A DNA stretch of 64,000 nt from Pleodorina starrii (GCA_030267565.1 BRXU01000023.1:496001-560000), one strand, 5' to 3'. Counted from the first letter of the stretch, positions 1 through 13,135 are shown. Program-made: numbers and translations. Notes: generated by a model from the letters alone, not told the origin.

Positions 1-2510
1 CGTACCGTACCATCGCGTCCCTCCCGCCGCCGCCGCCACCGCCGCCCGCGCGGCCGCCGCTGCCGTACGCCCCGGCGGCGCCGCCCGCTGGCGGTCTCAC
101 TGGCGGCGCCGCCGCAGCAGCAGCACCGGCGACCCAACCCGCCACGCGCGCCTCCACACCGTAATCGAAGTCCCGACGGCTGTCCGCCGCCAGGGCCAGC
201 GACGGCGCCGACTCCCAAGGCGCTCCACCGGCGCCGCCGGCGCCTGCGGACCCCGCGCGCCGCCGGCGCGCCGCCAGCTGCCTTATCCGCCGGCTCACCT
301 CGTCGTCAACGTCGTCATCAGTACCGTACCGGCCGCCCGCCGCCATGCCGCCGCTGCCGCCGCCGGCCCGGAACAGCTGCGCGCGGGCGGCGTGGCCGCC
401 GGGCCGCCCCACTCGACCCGTAGCGTGGGCCCCGCGGTCGCCGACAAAGGGCCCAGCGACGACGTTGGAGGCGACGGTGGCGGCAGCGGTGGCGCCACCG
501 CCGCCGCCGCCGGTCATCCTGTTTGTTCCATGGGGGCCGCCGCCGCCGAGTTCTGGCCCTGGCGGCTGCAGTGCCAAATTGGAGGCGGAAGCCCAGTGCC
601 GCGTCGGGGTCGCCGCAGGCTGGCGGCGGCGCAGTCCGCCACCCGGCGGCGGCGGCGGCGGCGGCGGCCCGCCAGCGCCCAGCGTCGCCGCCGCGGCGGC
701 CCAGGCGTCAATCCCGCGCTTGCCGCCGCTGGCGAAGATGGACCCCGGCGGTGGCGTCGGGAGCGACCTGGCAGGTCGCTGCATGTCGTACGGCGACGAT
801 GCCGTCGCCGCCGTACCCGCCGTCGCCGACTGCTCCGCCACCCATTCCAGGACGCTCTCCGAAACCACTGAGGCGCTCGGCGCGCAAAGCGGCTGGTGCC
901 GCGCATGTGCCGGCTGCGGATGCGGCGGCGCGGCCGGCAACGGCCGCGGGTGCGCCTGCAGCCCCGATAGTGCAATTGCCCCGGCGGTGCTGAGGAAGCT
1001 GCTTCCCAGCCGACCCAGATCAAAATTAGGATCCAGATCCGGATCCAATCTGGCGCCGCCGCGCGAGTGCCCTGACGGCGCAGCGGCCTGAATCAGTTGG
1101 CCCAACAGCAGATCCAGCTGGACGTCAGGATCCGCAGGATCCACGGCCCTGCTGATCAAGCCTGGATCCAGATCAGGATCCGGAACTGGATAGTGTAGCT
1201 GATATTGCTGACGAGGCCGGGTCAGTGGCAGGGACTGCAGATGGGGCGCGAAGGGCAGATGGGGCGCTGGCGGCATGGAGGATGCCGCCTCCGGCGGTTG
1301 CGGCGGCGGGCGCGGCGCCGCGTCGGCTGCCACGGCCGCCTCGGCCCACTGCGCGTGCCTCGTCTTAGGCTGCCCTTGCAAACCGTACCCTTGCTTCTGC
1401 TGCAGCTGTTCCTGCTGCTGCCCTTGCTGTTGTTGTTTCTGCTGTTGCAGGCGCCGCTCCCCCGCCCGACGCTGCGCCTCGCGAACGCGGGCGCCCACGG
1501 TCGACAGGCCGCCGCCTTCCAGAGAGCTCCGAAGCTGCCCCTGGACCCACCCCTGGACCCGCTCCTCCGAGGCCCCCAGTGGCGTCCATTGATGCGGCAG
1601 TTGCGGCAGTTGCGGCAGTTGCGGCAGTTGCGGCGGTTGCGGCGGTTGCGGCAGTTGCGGCAGCGCACTTGAGGGCAATGGCGAGGACGGCTGCAACGGA
1701 CGCCCCGGGTCCTCTACCGCAGTGGCCGCCGCCGTCGCCGCCGCCTGCGGCCGCGCGGCGGTGCTGCCGCCGCCGCCGCCGCCACCCCATGACCGATCCA
1801 CTTCCAGCGGCGGCAGTGGCAACTCCAGCCCCTCGCTGTCGTCGTCGTCGCCGCCATCACCGCCGCACGCGGCGACGCCGTCGTCACCCTTTTCCACCGC
1901 TGCTGCTGCCGCCGCTGCCGTTGCTGCTGCCGCCGCCGCCGCCGCTGGGTCCATCAGGTACCAGGGCGTCGCTCCCGCCACTACTGCCGCCGCGTCCTGC
2001 GGCCCCCAGCCCAGCTCTCCGTCCGCGGCCTGGCCTTCGCCCTCCGCCGCACCAGCGACTTCGACATGTAGGGTCACAGGCGACAGCGGCCCTGCCGCCG
2101 CCGCTGGCAGGGCCCCACCGCCAAGACCCTGTGCGCTGCTGCTGCTGATGCCGCCGGCAGCCTGGAAGGCCAATGCGTCCAGGGAGGCGCAGGAGCCCCA
2201 ACTGGGGGCGCTTCCGAGCCGCTGGTTGGGGTGATGGTGGTGGGGGTGGTGGGCGTCAGACAAACCGGGACGAGCAACGGCCGCGGCCCTGCCGTGAACC
2301 GCCCCCGGCGGCAGCGGCGGCAGCGGCGGCAGGGGCTGAGGCGCCGGCTGGAGCGCAGCGGCGGCGGCGGCGGTGTCGCCGGCGGAAGTGCCGACTGTCG
2401 CCGCCGCCAGCATCTCGACAGGGCCACCATCGATAGAGCCCCAGCTGGAACAGCGGCTGAGCCCGGACCGCAGCGGCCCGCCGCCACCCTGCAGCAGTGC
2501 GGCTGTCGGC

Positions 2511-2541
<31 letters not shown>

Positions 2542-5500
2542 CGCGGGCCCCCAGCGCGGGGCCGGCGCTGTCCGCGCGCGGCGGCGGCCGCGGCGGCCGG
2601 CGGTGGGGCGGCGGCGGCGCAGCCGAGACCGCCGCCGGAATCGCCGCTGCTGCATCCGCTGGCAGCTCGTTCGGGAAGATTTGGAATGGGCTGCGGGCCG
2701 GGCGAGTAAGCGCCGACACCGCCGCCGGGGCCTCGCCTGGCGAGAAGGCGAGGTCCGATACCACTGGCGTCAAGATTCCCAAGCCGTAGCCGCCGCCGCC
2801 GCCGCCGACAGTGCCGTAGCCGACCAGCGCCGGAGATGACGGAGAGCGTGGGATACGCTGCGCGCTGCTACCGGTGACGAAGTCTCCGGCGCCGGCGGCA
2901 TTCCAAGCGCCGTGAACGCCGCCGCCGCCGCCACCGCTGAGCGTGACTTCCTCCTCCTCCTCCTGCAGCTCGTCGGCCGCGGCGGCGGCGGTGTCGTATA
3001 CCGGAGCTGTCCGCGATAGGAGCGCCGCGATATCGGCGGCGGCGCGCGGCGGCGGCAGCGCGACAAGCGCCGCCGCCGCCACCTGATCCGGCGCGGACCT
3101 GGGCCTTATATCGGACTGCATGGCGCTGTGTACAAGGTGGCGGGCGCTGACGTCGGCAATTGTCGTACGACCAACAATATACGTCGTACCACCGGGTGAG
3201 GTTGGCGGATGGAGGATGAGTTGGGGCGAGGCTGGCGCGTCGTGCTCACCGAAAGGACCAAACAGCGGCAGCCGCTGCGACGCCGCGGCAGCGGCAGCGG
3301 CGGCGGCGGCGGCGCCGTGGCGGTGCGGCCGCCGGCCGTGACCCTGCTGGTGGCCACCACCCCACTGGAAGCCCCGCCTGCCGCCGCCGTCCTCGCCGCC
3401 TTCCGCAGCGCTGCCGCCGGGGTCTTCGGCGGCGACCGCAGCGCGTGACGCGGCCGACGGCAACGACGGCAGCGCTGCACCCGCCGTACCTGCCCCCGCC
3501 GCCGCCGCCGACCATCCCAGTGCGAAGTGCTGGTCCGGCAAGTCGTTGGACTCGTGCTGGGCCGTCGTGCGAGGCGTCAGCCCCGCCGACAGGAACAACA
3601 ACCCGGCGTCGTTGGCGGAGCCTCTGTCGCCGCCGTCGCCACCGCCGCCGCCGCCGCCGCTGGCCGTCGCGCCGCCGGCGCCGTCGCCGCTAATACCGAC
3701 CGTGCTGTCGTCGTCGTTAGCGCTGCTGTCGGTGCTGCTTCCGCCACCACTGCTGCTGCTGCTACTGCTGGCGCTGCTCGCAACGCCGCTGGCGCCCTGC
3801 CCGCTGGCGAAGCCGTGGCTGCTGATAGAGCCGGCGCTGCGCTGCGGCCGCGACGGCCTGTCGTCGCCACCGACGTCGGCGAAGCGGTACGAGCCAATGC
3901 GGAGGCCCTCGGCCCGACCCACATGGCCGCCGCCAGCGTTCCCGGCCTGTACGACGTAACTCGGCTGCGGCGGCAGCTGCCGCTGCGGCAATTGCTGCGG
4001 CAGTTGCTGGTTAGGACTCAAGCCTTGGTGGCTGCGAGGTCGGTGACCGCCAGAAGCAGTCTCCTCAATCACGAGGCCTGACGCGCCGCGCGGGCTGCCG
4101 TACCAGTGCCTGTCGTACAGGTCTCCGGGCGCCTCCAATGAGGGCGCTGCCGACGGCGGCGATGTGGGTCGGTCGGCAACCCAACGTGGTTGTGGCTGCA
4201 TTGCCGGCTGCGGTGGTGGAAGCGGTGGAAGCGGTGGAGGATGCAATCCCTGATGCCGTGTCGGTTCTGTGAGGAGAGATGATGCCGAAGGCTGGGGTGC
4301 GAGGCCGCCGGCGGCGGCGGCAGCGTCGCCGCCGGCGCGATCGGCGATGTGGGTCGCCGCCGCCGCCGCCGCCGCGCCGCCGCACGAGGCCACTGCCGCG
4401 GCACATTCCGCCGGGTTGACGGCAACGGCGCCGGAGACGCGGGAGAAGGCCGGCACGAACCGCGATGACGGCGCGGCGTCCATGTTGCCGTACATGGCCT
4501 CCACCTCCGCCGCGACCTCAGTCGACGCCGCCCCGCTTGAACGCCGCGAGGCCTGGCGGCTGCTGCTGGTCGGGCCCTGCTCCGTTTCGGCCACCGAAGA
4601 AGACTCCAGGTCATCTGTGGAGCCCAATCTCCCCCGCCCTGTTGGTATAGAAGGTTGGCATAGAAGGTCGGCGGCATGGGCACGGGGCGTGGCGGGGCGC
4701 AGACGTCTTAGCGTTTCGAGCGGTGGGAAGGGAACGGGGCTTTCGCCGGCGGAGTGGAGGAAGTAGCGGCGAGGAGGAGAGCAGCAGCAGGCGCCGCTGA
4801 CTAAGATGGGGATTTCTGCTTGTCATTTGCTTGTCAAATGCCAAGCAGCTAACTATAGGTCACAGGGACATAACTTTATCGCTACCGATACGCGAAATGC
4901 CCGATAGTGGCCCCGGACTTGACTCTCGCAGCCTCGCGGACTGCTCCCAAGCCCCTTTCGGAAGGCAGGAAGCATTCAAACGTTGGGTACGCTCTCACGC
5001 AGCTGATCCAGGCGCATGCCATAACATCAATTTTCTTCGCACAAGCATCAGAACAAAGCGCGCGCGCACCCACATGTCTTTACGAGCCTGCGAAAGAAGC
5101 CGCCGCTGCCGCCGCTTGGTTTCTTACGGCGGCGAAAGAGGTCCATGCACGTTGGCACATGACACGGGTTCAGCGGCGCAGTAAAGGTCGCCAATCCATC
5201 CGCGGTGTACAAATAATCTTCTTCGTCGCTGTCGGGGGCATCGCCGCTGGCAGGCTCTGGCTGCTGGTGTCGCTGTCGCGGTTGCTGCAAGCTTTCCCGT
5301 TGAAAGCGCAGATGGTCGAGCTCCGAAGACGAGCGTCTCGACGGCCCTGACTCTGCGGGAATCGAGGAAGAGAACGAGCAGGGAGCGGCTTCGGCTGTGC
5401 GCAGGGAGTGCCGCTCCCCGCTTCCTGTGGTCGCCAGCAGCCCAGACTGGGAGCCCTCGCCACCTTCCGTTGCGGTAGCGCTCGGTTCGTGAGCCAGAGG

Positions 5501-5545
5501 CTGCGGCAGGTGCGGCGGCCGGAGGTTTGCTGCCGGCGGCAGCAT
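1..5545 (-). CDS. Very large low-complexity protein of unknown function (partial, C-terminus off left edge)
   Basis: Two coding exons are visible: 5545-5128 and 4800-1. The start is the ATG at 5545-5543. The donor (CGCC then GTAAGA) and the acceptor (CATCTTAG) give matching phase 1, and the 327-bp intron is less GC-rich. The second exon stays open for 4800 bases in one frame, with G/C-ending codons, so at least 1739 residues are encoded. The protein is dominated by Ala, Gly, Ser, Pro and Gln runs, with acidic patches (DSDEEDY, GDDDDSEGLE, LQEEEEEV), Pro-Gln repeats near 1600 and 4000, and a His-rich stretch near 2240. Short Ser/Trp motifs recur, such as SSWGSIDG near 2430 and SAPSWGSCASLDALA near 2190, and look like phosphorylation or docking sites. 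I recognise no catalytic domain; one may lie beyond the edge. It is divergently transcribed from the methyltransferase gene. High confidence in coding, none in function. Confidence 0.75.
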
Positions 5546-6932
5546 CAGGCGATTTTGAAATTGCTAATAGGAGAACGAGCGTTCAAATCTCCTTTCGTTG
5601 CTTGGTGTATTGTATGTCGCAGCGTTGGGCCCTCTCGTGGTGTGACCCTGAAACAATTTAGGGTTGTGGGATGGAGGATTGGGTTTCCGTCACGTGAGCT
5701 CAGCAATGAAAAGTCTAAACCCCCCCATTCCCGCGCTTCTTTCATGCACACAACGTGGAGAGCGCGCTGTATTTGTTCCGTGACACAACCAAACAAAAAC
5801 AGAATCTAGCTCTTATCTAAAAGGCCAGCGCCGCGTAATCTTGTGCTGCACGTCAAATGGTCCGAGGAATCCTCAGCATGACAGATAGAGCTAGAATCTA
5901 TCGCCATTCCACATGCTAGTAAATGTCGTTGCTCTTTACATCAAGCATAAAACATAAGGGCAGTCTCAACATCAACATGCTCTACAGGCCGCGTAGTGCG
6001 TTCGCCGAGGAGAGCGCCAGCTGCAAAGCATTGCGTGCACATCATCAACGGTCAATCCCTTATGTAACCTCATTTTTGGCTTTATCCAGTGGCAATCGAC
6101 GTGCGGCATAAGATCTGGTGGCCTATCACACGCAGGAGCGGCTGAAAGTCCTTCGCGCAAATGAGGCCGACCCGCGGGTCTAAGGGTCAGTGCGTAATTT
6201 TCGGAGCCGATCACCGCTTCATCTGCGTTCGCAGCGCCGAGGAAACACATTTCGTTGCGGGGCTGCCGTCCGCGGAGCGTCATGTCCAAAGTTTATAAAA
6301 GGTCAATTCACCCAGCAGGCATTCCGCATCCTTCGTTCCTTCCCCCTCGTTCAGTCCAGACTGGTTATGTGCAGACTCCAAAAGGTTGTTGTGGTTGTAC
6401 CAGTGGGCTCGTACAGGTGTCCTAAGAAAGCGTCAATCCTCCTTTACCTCTTGGGCCATAGCTGTACCGCAAAGACGTCACATGCAAGTTTGACGGATCG
6501 AAGGCCAAGGTCCTGATCCCATCGTTCATCGTCCAGAAAAAGACGTGCTTAGCCAGTGCTCAGGAGTTGCATGCACACACAAGCACTTGCTGACACGCGA
6601 CAGTCCCCGAGGAATGGCCAATGACGGCACGGTGCGTGTTGTTCCTGTAGCCCGGGCCATAACGCCAACACCGACTGCCTTTCCCGAGAAGTACCGGTAG
6701 GACCTGACACCCACGAGCCAACAAATCATATCGGGGGATCACAATACGCAGTCCTGAATTTGTTTCCACATTCCTGATCTGTCCCGGGGTTCGCAACCAG
6801 CGCGACCGGCCCCCTTCCCGGGCCAGAGCCAACACATTCACCTTCATCCATCCAGCCTCATCGATCCAAGGCCTTTGGAGCAGAGATAGGGAAGTGCGAG
6901 GGTTCCTGGCATTTGGGTCGGCGCCAAGCAGA
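5546..6932. other. Divergent intergenic region (shared upstream region)
   Basis: This 1.39-kb gap separates the start codons of the low-complexity gene (minus) and the methyltransferase gene (plus). It is less GC-rich than the genes around it and should hold both promoters and 5' UTRs. A TATA-like element lies at 6291-6300. I see no convincing coding exon in it. Confidence 0.6.
6291..6300 (+). promoter_or_regulatory. TATA-like element upstream of the methyltransferase gene
   Basis: The sequence GTTTATAAAA is the best TATA match in the divergent gap. It lies about 640 bp upstream of the plus-strand ATG at 6933, which would imply a long 5' UTR or an unseen 5' non-coding exon. The assignment is inference from sequence alone. 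Confidence 0.35.
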
Positions 6933-9900
6933 ATGTATCGGGGCAGCGCCGGCCGCGCAAACGGCGGCGTAGGCGCCGGCGCGTGGTTTCCCTGGATGAT
7001 GGCGCCCTCGGGGCCACGACGAAGGGTATTGCTGCTGGCGGCTTGTTCCCTGGCGGCGGCGATCATGCTGCTGTCGCTGTTGTCTACAAAGAGCGCCAGC
7101 AGCAGCAGAGCCAGCAGCAGCAGCAGTGGCAGCGGCAGTGGCAGCAGCAGCAGCGACGTCGGCAGTGGCAGCGGCAGCAACGTCGGCAGCAGCGACAGTG
7201 GCGGTGGTAGCATGGAACGTCTGGGAGCCGATCCCATTGCAAATCCTCGTCTGCTGAGGTAAATTTGCCCATACGATAAACATTGTCATCTGGGCACGCG
7301 AAATGACCCATGGGTCGCAATAACGATACGAAGTTGACCCATGGGTCGTGTCACATTGGCGCAAAGTGGCCTAGGGTTCGTCACACGATTGCGCGCAAGA
7401 TGACCCCTGGGTCTTCACAAGTGACCCATGGGTCGCGTCAACCTGGATCGCATACGGGGTTCTTACTTTGCACTGCGTAGCCGGGAAAGCGTCAGTCGAC
7501 ACGGGTCCCCAGTCCTCCAGCACACTCCGAGGTTGCCAGGGCTCTGTGAGCTGCGACTGAGGGCAGTACCGCTAGTACCTTCAAATCTTAAACCACACCA
7601 CAGACCACACCACATTCGCAACCTACCTCGATCCCCCGCCACCGAAACCCCGCCCACCGATGCCGCGCACTCCATGAGTGCCTGGCCTCTGCCGATGCGC
7701 CATGGGCCCATGGTCTGGCAGCAACCTGTCCTGGCGCAATGACCGAGGCAGCCCCCCACAGAAGCAGCAACGGTCCTCCGTCGGCTTCCCCCACCCGCCC
7801 GCACCGCCTGCCCCCGCCCGCACCGCCTGCCCCCGCCCGCACCGCCTGCCCCCCGCCTGCCCCCGCCTGCCCCCGCCTGCCCCCGCCTCCACCCCGCCGA
7901 ACGCCGTCTCCGTCCCTTCGCTGCGGTGCCTCTTCTCTTGCCCCCCGCACCCCGCACCCCCCAGCGACCTCGACCTCCCAAAGCTCGTCGCGCGATTGCT
8001 TTCGGAGCCGCCTCCCTCTGTGGAGCCGCACAGCCAAGCGCAGCCTGCGGAATTGGAAACGCCGGCAGCGGTGGTGGCGGCGGCTGCAGCGGCAGCTGCG
8101 GATGACCGAGGCTCGGAAGGGACGGGAGGGGGAGGCGGAAGTGGAGCGGGAGCTGTGGCGGGAGGCGCCAACCCAGACGGCGGCATGCACCCGTTCGGCC
8201 AGTCGTTGCCGCAACTCAGCGCCGGGGTGGGGGCTGCAGGTGCAGCAGCAGCAGCAGCTGGTGGTGGTTCCGGTGGCAGCGGTGACAGCGGTGGCGATGC
8301 GGACGGTGCAGCAGGAGGGGCTGCTGGCGGGGATCCATGGCGGCCTGGAGACCACCTTTATTTGGAGCGACTTGGGTTCGAACTGGAGACCTCACTGAGG
8401 CAGCAGGTGCGTACGTTGCTTTTTTCTCGCCGGAGGAATCATCCAGGGAGGCCACGTGGGATGCATTGCCAGTACGTCGTACTGGGACCCGAGGGGGGCT
8501 GGAGAGCGGTAATCCGGGATGCGGCCTGAGGGTTCCGGGGCAGCGAAGGGGAAGTGGAAGGAGAAGGGTTCAAGGTAGAGGCGCCCGTTACCGCTCCGCC
8601 TTTTCGTGGCGCTGGCGCATGCGGTTACGAGCGTGTCTGGCACTCTCTTCCTCCCTCCCTCCCTCCCTGCGTGTAGGTGTTTTGCGAAGAGGCCTTTCCG
8701 CTGTTGGAGCTGGAGGCAGCGGCGGAGGCGGAGACGGGCAGCGTGGGCGGCGGAGGTGGCGGCGGGGGCTTCGCCGGCGGCGCGGGCTTGGCGGCGCGGC
8801 AGCTGGCGCCGGGGGTGGCTATCTACGTGTACGCCGGGGATGACGAGGTACGGCATGGTATAGCACCGTACGGCAAAAACCGCGTTTTCGCCAAGGGAGT
8901 GTGGAGGCTGCTGGGGAGGGCTGTGGGGATGGGGCCAGCTAAGCACAGCGTACTGGTATCACTCGACGGCCTCGGAAATGTGGAACGTTTGTGCGTTGTG
9001 CGCTGCTACGGTGTCGGGCCACCAGGTGTCGCGCCTCGTCCGCAGCGGCGCCGGCTGGGAGAACGAGCTGCTTCGGGAGATCCTGTGGGCCCTGGAGCAA
9101 CCGCTGCCGTACCATCTGACGGTAGCGGGGTCGGGAGGGGCGGCGGCGGCGGCAGCGACGGCGGCGGCGATGAAGGGACAGCCGTCGGGCAGGGAGGGGA
9201 CGGTCGGGCGGCGCCTCGCGGCGGCGGCGACAGCTGCTGGCGACGGCGCCAAAGCGATGCTCCTCGATAGCGCTGCCGTACGGCGGGCTATGGATGCCGT
9301 AAATGCCATGGAAGCCCCAACTGCGCCGGCGACGGCGGTTTCCGGGGTGCCTGGCGGCGCCGCTAGCGGCGCAGCGGGATCGACGACAGGGACAGCGGCG
9401 GCGACGCCGGCGGCGGCGGTGACGGCGGGAGCCAGCCCGCCGCCGCTCTTTGTGGACGTGGGTGCGAACGTGGGCTGGTTCGCAGTCAACGCGGCCGCCC
9501 GGGTGCGTTATCACAGTACGGCACAATTCCTCGCACCTCGTTCTCTTCACTTTGGATCCGTAAAGTTTTCTGCATTGATTGGAGCGCCACCCTCCAAGCT
9601 GCCAAGCACCTATCCAGTACAGCCACCGTAGAACCGTACCGCTGACTGTTAGAGCGCGCACGCAGACGTCCCTCTTCTCATCCCCCCCCCTTTTCGTTCA
9701 TTTTCTCATCCGCGCAAACGCGCGTGTATGAAAACTGTCCTGCGGATACGGATGTACTGAGGTTGTACGTGTGTGTATGGATGTACGGCAGGGCTACCGC
9801 GTGGCGGCATTCGAGGGCATGGCCACCAATGTGGGCCTTATGCGCGCGTCCGTGTGCGCCAGCCCCGCCCTGGCCGGCCGGCTGCGGCTGTTCTCCTTCG

Positions 9901-11620
9901 GCCTGGGCGACAGAGAGGCGCAGTGCTACTTGTTCAGTGACATCAACAATCGGGTGGGTGGGTGGGTGGACGTCAGTGGGGTTCGGTGGGTTGGCTGGGT
10001 GGGTGGGTCGACCTCCACGACCTCCCGCGACCAACAAACCATCCAGGTTTTATGTTTATCCTTCGGTCGCGCCCCTCGATGCAAAGTTCTACGCGACACG
10101 GCGTCCGCGCGTCTCCCTCCCTGTATGTACGACATATTATACGGCGCCTGCACCCCCTCCCCCCGCGCCGCGCCGCGTCGTGACGCCGCAGGGCGACGGC
10201 ATCACGATGTGTGATGCGACATCGCAGTCCGACGCCGCCGCCCGGGTCCCCCGGGGCTATGCGCTGCGAGGGCGACTGCGACTGCGGCGGATGGATTCGG
10301 TGCTGAAGCAGCCCCGGGATGGGGACATCAAGGTGGGGATAAAGAAAAGAAAAGATGATACCGCAGCGAAGGGCGGGGTGGGAGGGGGTGCACGCGTGTG
10401 TGTATGTGGGTGCGTGGGTGCGTGGGTGGGTGGGTGCGTTCCACGCAAGAGCTGCGAACGGCTTGACATCGTAACCCTCCGGTTGCCGTACACACTCTGG
10501 GCGTGTGCCCGGAGTTTTGCCAGACGCTCTCACCACTCTCCCAGGGAACCCCCCCCCTTTGCTCTTCTGCCCTGTGGCCCCCCACGGGAATAAATAACAC
10601 ACACACACAAACGCGCACGCACACACGCGCACACACAAACACGCACACGCGCACACACCCACACACCCGCACACAGGTCCTCAAGGTGGACGTGGAGGGC
10701 TACGAGCCGCACGTGTTCGCGGGCATGGGAGACTTGCGCGCCTGGTGAGTCGCGGCGCGGGTCCGGAACTCCGAAAGACGACGTTGGCATGGTGGTGTTT
10801 TGGCGGATTGCACTACATCGTACATCTCGCCCCGTTCCCAGCCCATCATCTCGCCCCCCCCCTTTCCCGAGGCTTGATGGCACTCGCGCTGTGCTGCCGT
10901 TGTTGCTACTGCCGCTGCCAATGCCGCTGCTGCTCCTGTCGCTACTGCCGCTACTGCTGACATGGCTGCTACCGCTGACGCGGCTGCTACTGTTGCCGCT
11001 GCCGCCCCCTGCTACTGCTGCTGCCGCCCTCCGCAGGTACATAGCTACGGAGTTCAATCCGGTGCTGCTGTCAGGAGTCAACCCCGGGTACCGCCCAGCC
11101 CAGGTAATGCGGGCGCTGGGTAAGAAAGAGGTATCGGGGAATCCGGGGCCTTCCCGGCTCGTTTCATAACCCCTCCCCCGCCCCCCCCCCGCATTGTACT
11201 GACACACGGTTGCTGTGCTGACACCGCCCCAACTACCAACCGCCACCAACTGCCAACTTCCAACCGCCAACAGCTCCTGGAGGATCTGCTGTCTCGGCGC
11301 TACCGGCTGAGCACCGCCAGCTTCCGAGGCCCCTGGCTGACGGAGGGGCAAGTGCGCAGGTGGGATGTGGATGGGGACTTGGGGAGGGAGGGACAGAGGG
11401 GGGAGGGGAGCGTAGATCGGGTCTCCACAGCAACCTCCCTCGCGTCAAGGTCCCTTACCTGCTCTATCCAAATCTTCAAACCCCACCCCCACCCCCCAAC
11501 CCGCTCTGCTGGATCGAAACGTGCACATGAGGCCACAGGCTGGCGGCGGAGGTGAAGCACCCGGTCAGCATGTACGGCGCCCACGAGGATCTGTTCGTAC
11601 AGTTTCCAGGGGGAGCGTGA
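6933..11620 (+). CDS. FkbM-family SAM-dependent methyltransferase, type II membrane protein
   Basis: Ten exons: 6933-7258, 7965-8406, 8677-8847, 9026-9502, 9792-9953, 10192-10332, 10677-10744, 11037-11103, 11274-11359 and 11539-11620. All phases agree and the sum is 2022 nt (673 aa). An N-terminal signal anchor (RRRVLLLAACSLAAAIMLLS, residues about 29-48) is followed by a Ser/Gly-rich stem, as in Golgi or ER lumenal enzymes. The SAM-binding motif VDVGANVGWFAVNAA ends exon 4. FEGMATNV and FGLGDREAQCYLF follow, then VLKVDVEGYEPHVFAG in exon 7, a family hallmark. FkbM enzymes O-methylate sugars or small molecules; the substrate here is unknown. The ATG at 6933 was chosen because the upstream in-frame GTG has no support. 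The stop directly follows FVQFPGGA. The exon 3/4 junction has a weak acceptor tract and is the least certain. Confidence 0.85.
7305..7434. repeat. Cluster of four 12-bp palindromes in intron 1 of the methyltransferase gene
   Basis: GACCCATGGGTC, a perfect palindrome, occurs at 7305-7316, 7336-7347 and 7423-7434. A one-base variant, GACCCCTGGGTC, is at 7402-7413. The related GACCCACGGGTC occurs in NUP155 introns at 17290, 22031 and 22180. Confidence 0.85.
7796..7890 (+). repeat. GC-rich tandem repeat in intron 1
   Basis: Units built from CCCGCACCGCCTGCCCCCG and the shorter CCTGCCCCCG are repeated several times directly upstream of the exon 2 acceptor region. This is simple intronic tandem DNA with no coding content. 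Confidence 0.7.
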
Positions 11621-11724
11621 GTCATGATGTCATGGCTGACCACTGGCCGATCTCCCCGATCGAAATTAGCGGGGCAACGGAGGGTCTAGATGGAGGAGGA
11701 AGGACGGTCTGGATGGAGGGTTGA

Positions 11725-11775
11725 GGAAAATGATACCGCAGCGAACGGACGGGGACGCTGTTAGCGAACGGACGG
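11725..11775 (+). repeat. Dispersed repeat family A, copy downstream of the methyltransferase gene
   Basis: The sequence contains TGATACCGCAGCGAACGGAC followed by GTTAGCGAACGGACGG. The same core is present in many introns of this window. This copy lies in the presumed 3' UTR. Confidence 0.6.
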
Positions 11776-13100
11776 AAGGATGGGGTGGGACGGATTGCTC
11801 CAATTGTGTTGGAACTCGGAAGGGCCGCTGCCTTGCTGTGCCTTGGGGATGGCGGCGGGATCGCGTGGTTGGTACGTGGAGGTATGAAGAGGTGCCTTTT
11901 GGGAAAGGACACATAGCTGAAAGACAATATGCTGATGTGAGTAAAGGCAGCGCAGAGGGAGAAGGTGACAGTGTGTGTCGGATACGCGCTCGCCCGGGTA
12001 CTGGCTGTTATGTCATGGTGGCGGGCGTCGCGGCGTCATGCGGCGGAACGCTCTGCACTGAGGGGGCGAGGACTGCTGCATGGCGCAGCTGGTGCTGCAG
12101 CTGCCGCTGCTGCTGCTGCCCTCACGAGGCCGCCGCTGAGGACGGCCACTTGACGCAGCGTGGACGATGTCGAAGCCAACGTCGCGTGCCTGCAAAGCCT
12201 CGTGATTAGCCGCCGCCGCCTCCGTCTGTGCCCCTAAATGCGCCAGCCCGAGCGAGCGGCACGTGCGCCTCAGCGCAACGACGCCAGCCCCTTGCGTTGC
12301 GGTACGGTAAGGCTCCGCCAGCCGCAAACAATCGACATGCCGCGAAGCGGGAGAGGGGGGCCCTTGCGTATGCATCTGCCCCTCAATTCCCTGTCTGCCA
12401 CTTTTCCCAAGGCACGCCGTCCTGTCAAGATATCAGAGTGTCCTCACCGTTGAAGACCACCGTCAAAAATCTCCTCTCCCGCCGTCGTCGTACACCTGCA
12501 AGCCTCAGCCCCAGCGGCCCAGCCTTCGCTTCTCCCTGCCACGGTCACACACACACACACACACACCGCATACGCACGCCCCTGATCCCAGCCATTCGTA
12601 TCAGCCCACGTCCGAATAAGGCACGGATGCCCAGGATGCCCCACCTCCGCCTGCGCTCCGTGCCGGCTTTCCTGCCCCCGCAGCCCCCGCAACCCTAAGC
12701 CCTCCGCTCAGTCAGGCGTGCGAGCAAGGGCATGCCGCTCCCCGCTCTCAACTCGTCCCGCCACCGTTGTGCGCACAGTAAGATTCCCTATATATCACAC
12801 ACACGTACACGCCCCGTTCGACCGCTGCCGCTGACAACTGTCCGTTCACTGTCCCTCGTTGCCCTTCCCTCCTGCCTGATGCCGCCGCCACTTAAACGGG
12901 TGTGGGCGGCCCGCCAACACATCGCCCACACGGCTCAACGTGGCCCAACGCTTGCCACCAGACCCTGTGTCTAGCGCAGTGCGCGCACGCGCGTGCAATC
13001 GCGACTGCGGAGTCTTGGCGGGGGTAAAAACAGAAGATGCCGCAGCGGGGTCTGAGGCGCGCTCGCGTCGTGCGAGCGTCAGGGGTCCGAGGGGTCCGAG

Positions 13101-13135
13101 GGGTTATCCACGTGTCGGCCGGAACCCGTGAACGG
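13101..13135 (+). repeat. Dispersed repeat family C copy
   Basis: The core TTATCCACGTGTCGGCCGGA followed by ACCCGTGAACGG matches copies at 36690, 38745 (inverted), 50464, 57841 (inverted), 60347 and 61409. Confidence 0.55.

Noticed and set aside
345..1091. Plus-strand ORF of 248 codons and several other plus-strand ORFs up to 4766
   Set aside because: They are shadows of the minus-strand exon, which is open continuously from 4800 to 1 with consistent codon bias.
6560..7237. Minus-strand Leu-rich ORF of 225 codons
   Set aside because: Its Leu run is the antisense of the Ser/Gly-coding repeats in exon 1 of the methyltransferase, and no splice partner or family fits.
11965..12153. Alternative Ala-rich last exon of the methyltransferase (splicing after GGAGC)
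   Set aside because: The frame runs directly into TGA after FPGGA, giving a complete CDS divisible by three; the extra exon adds only low-complexity residues.
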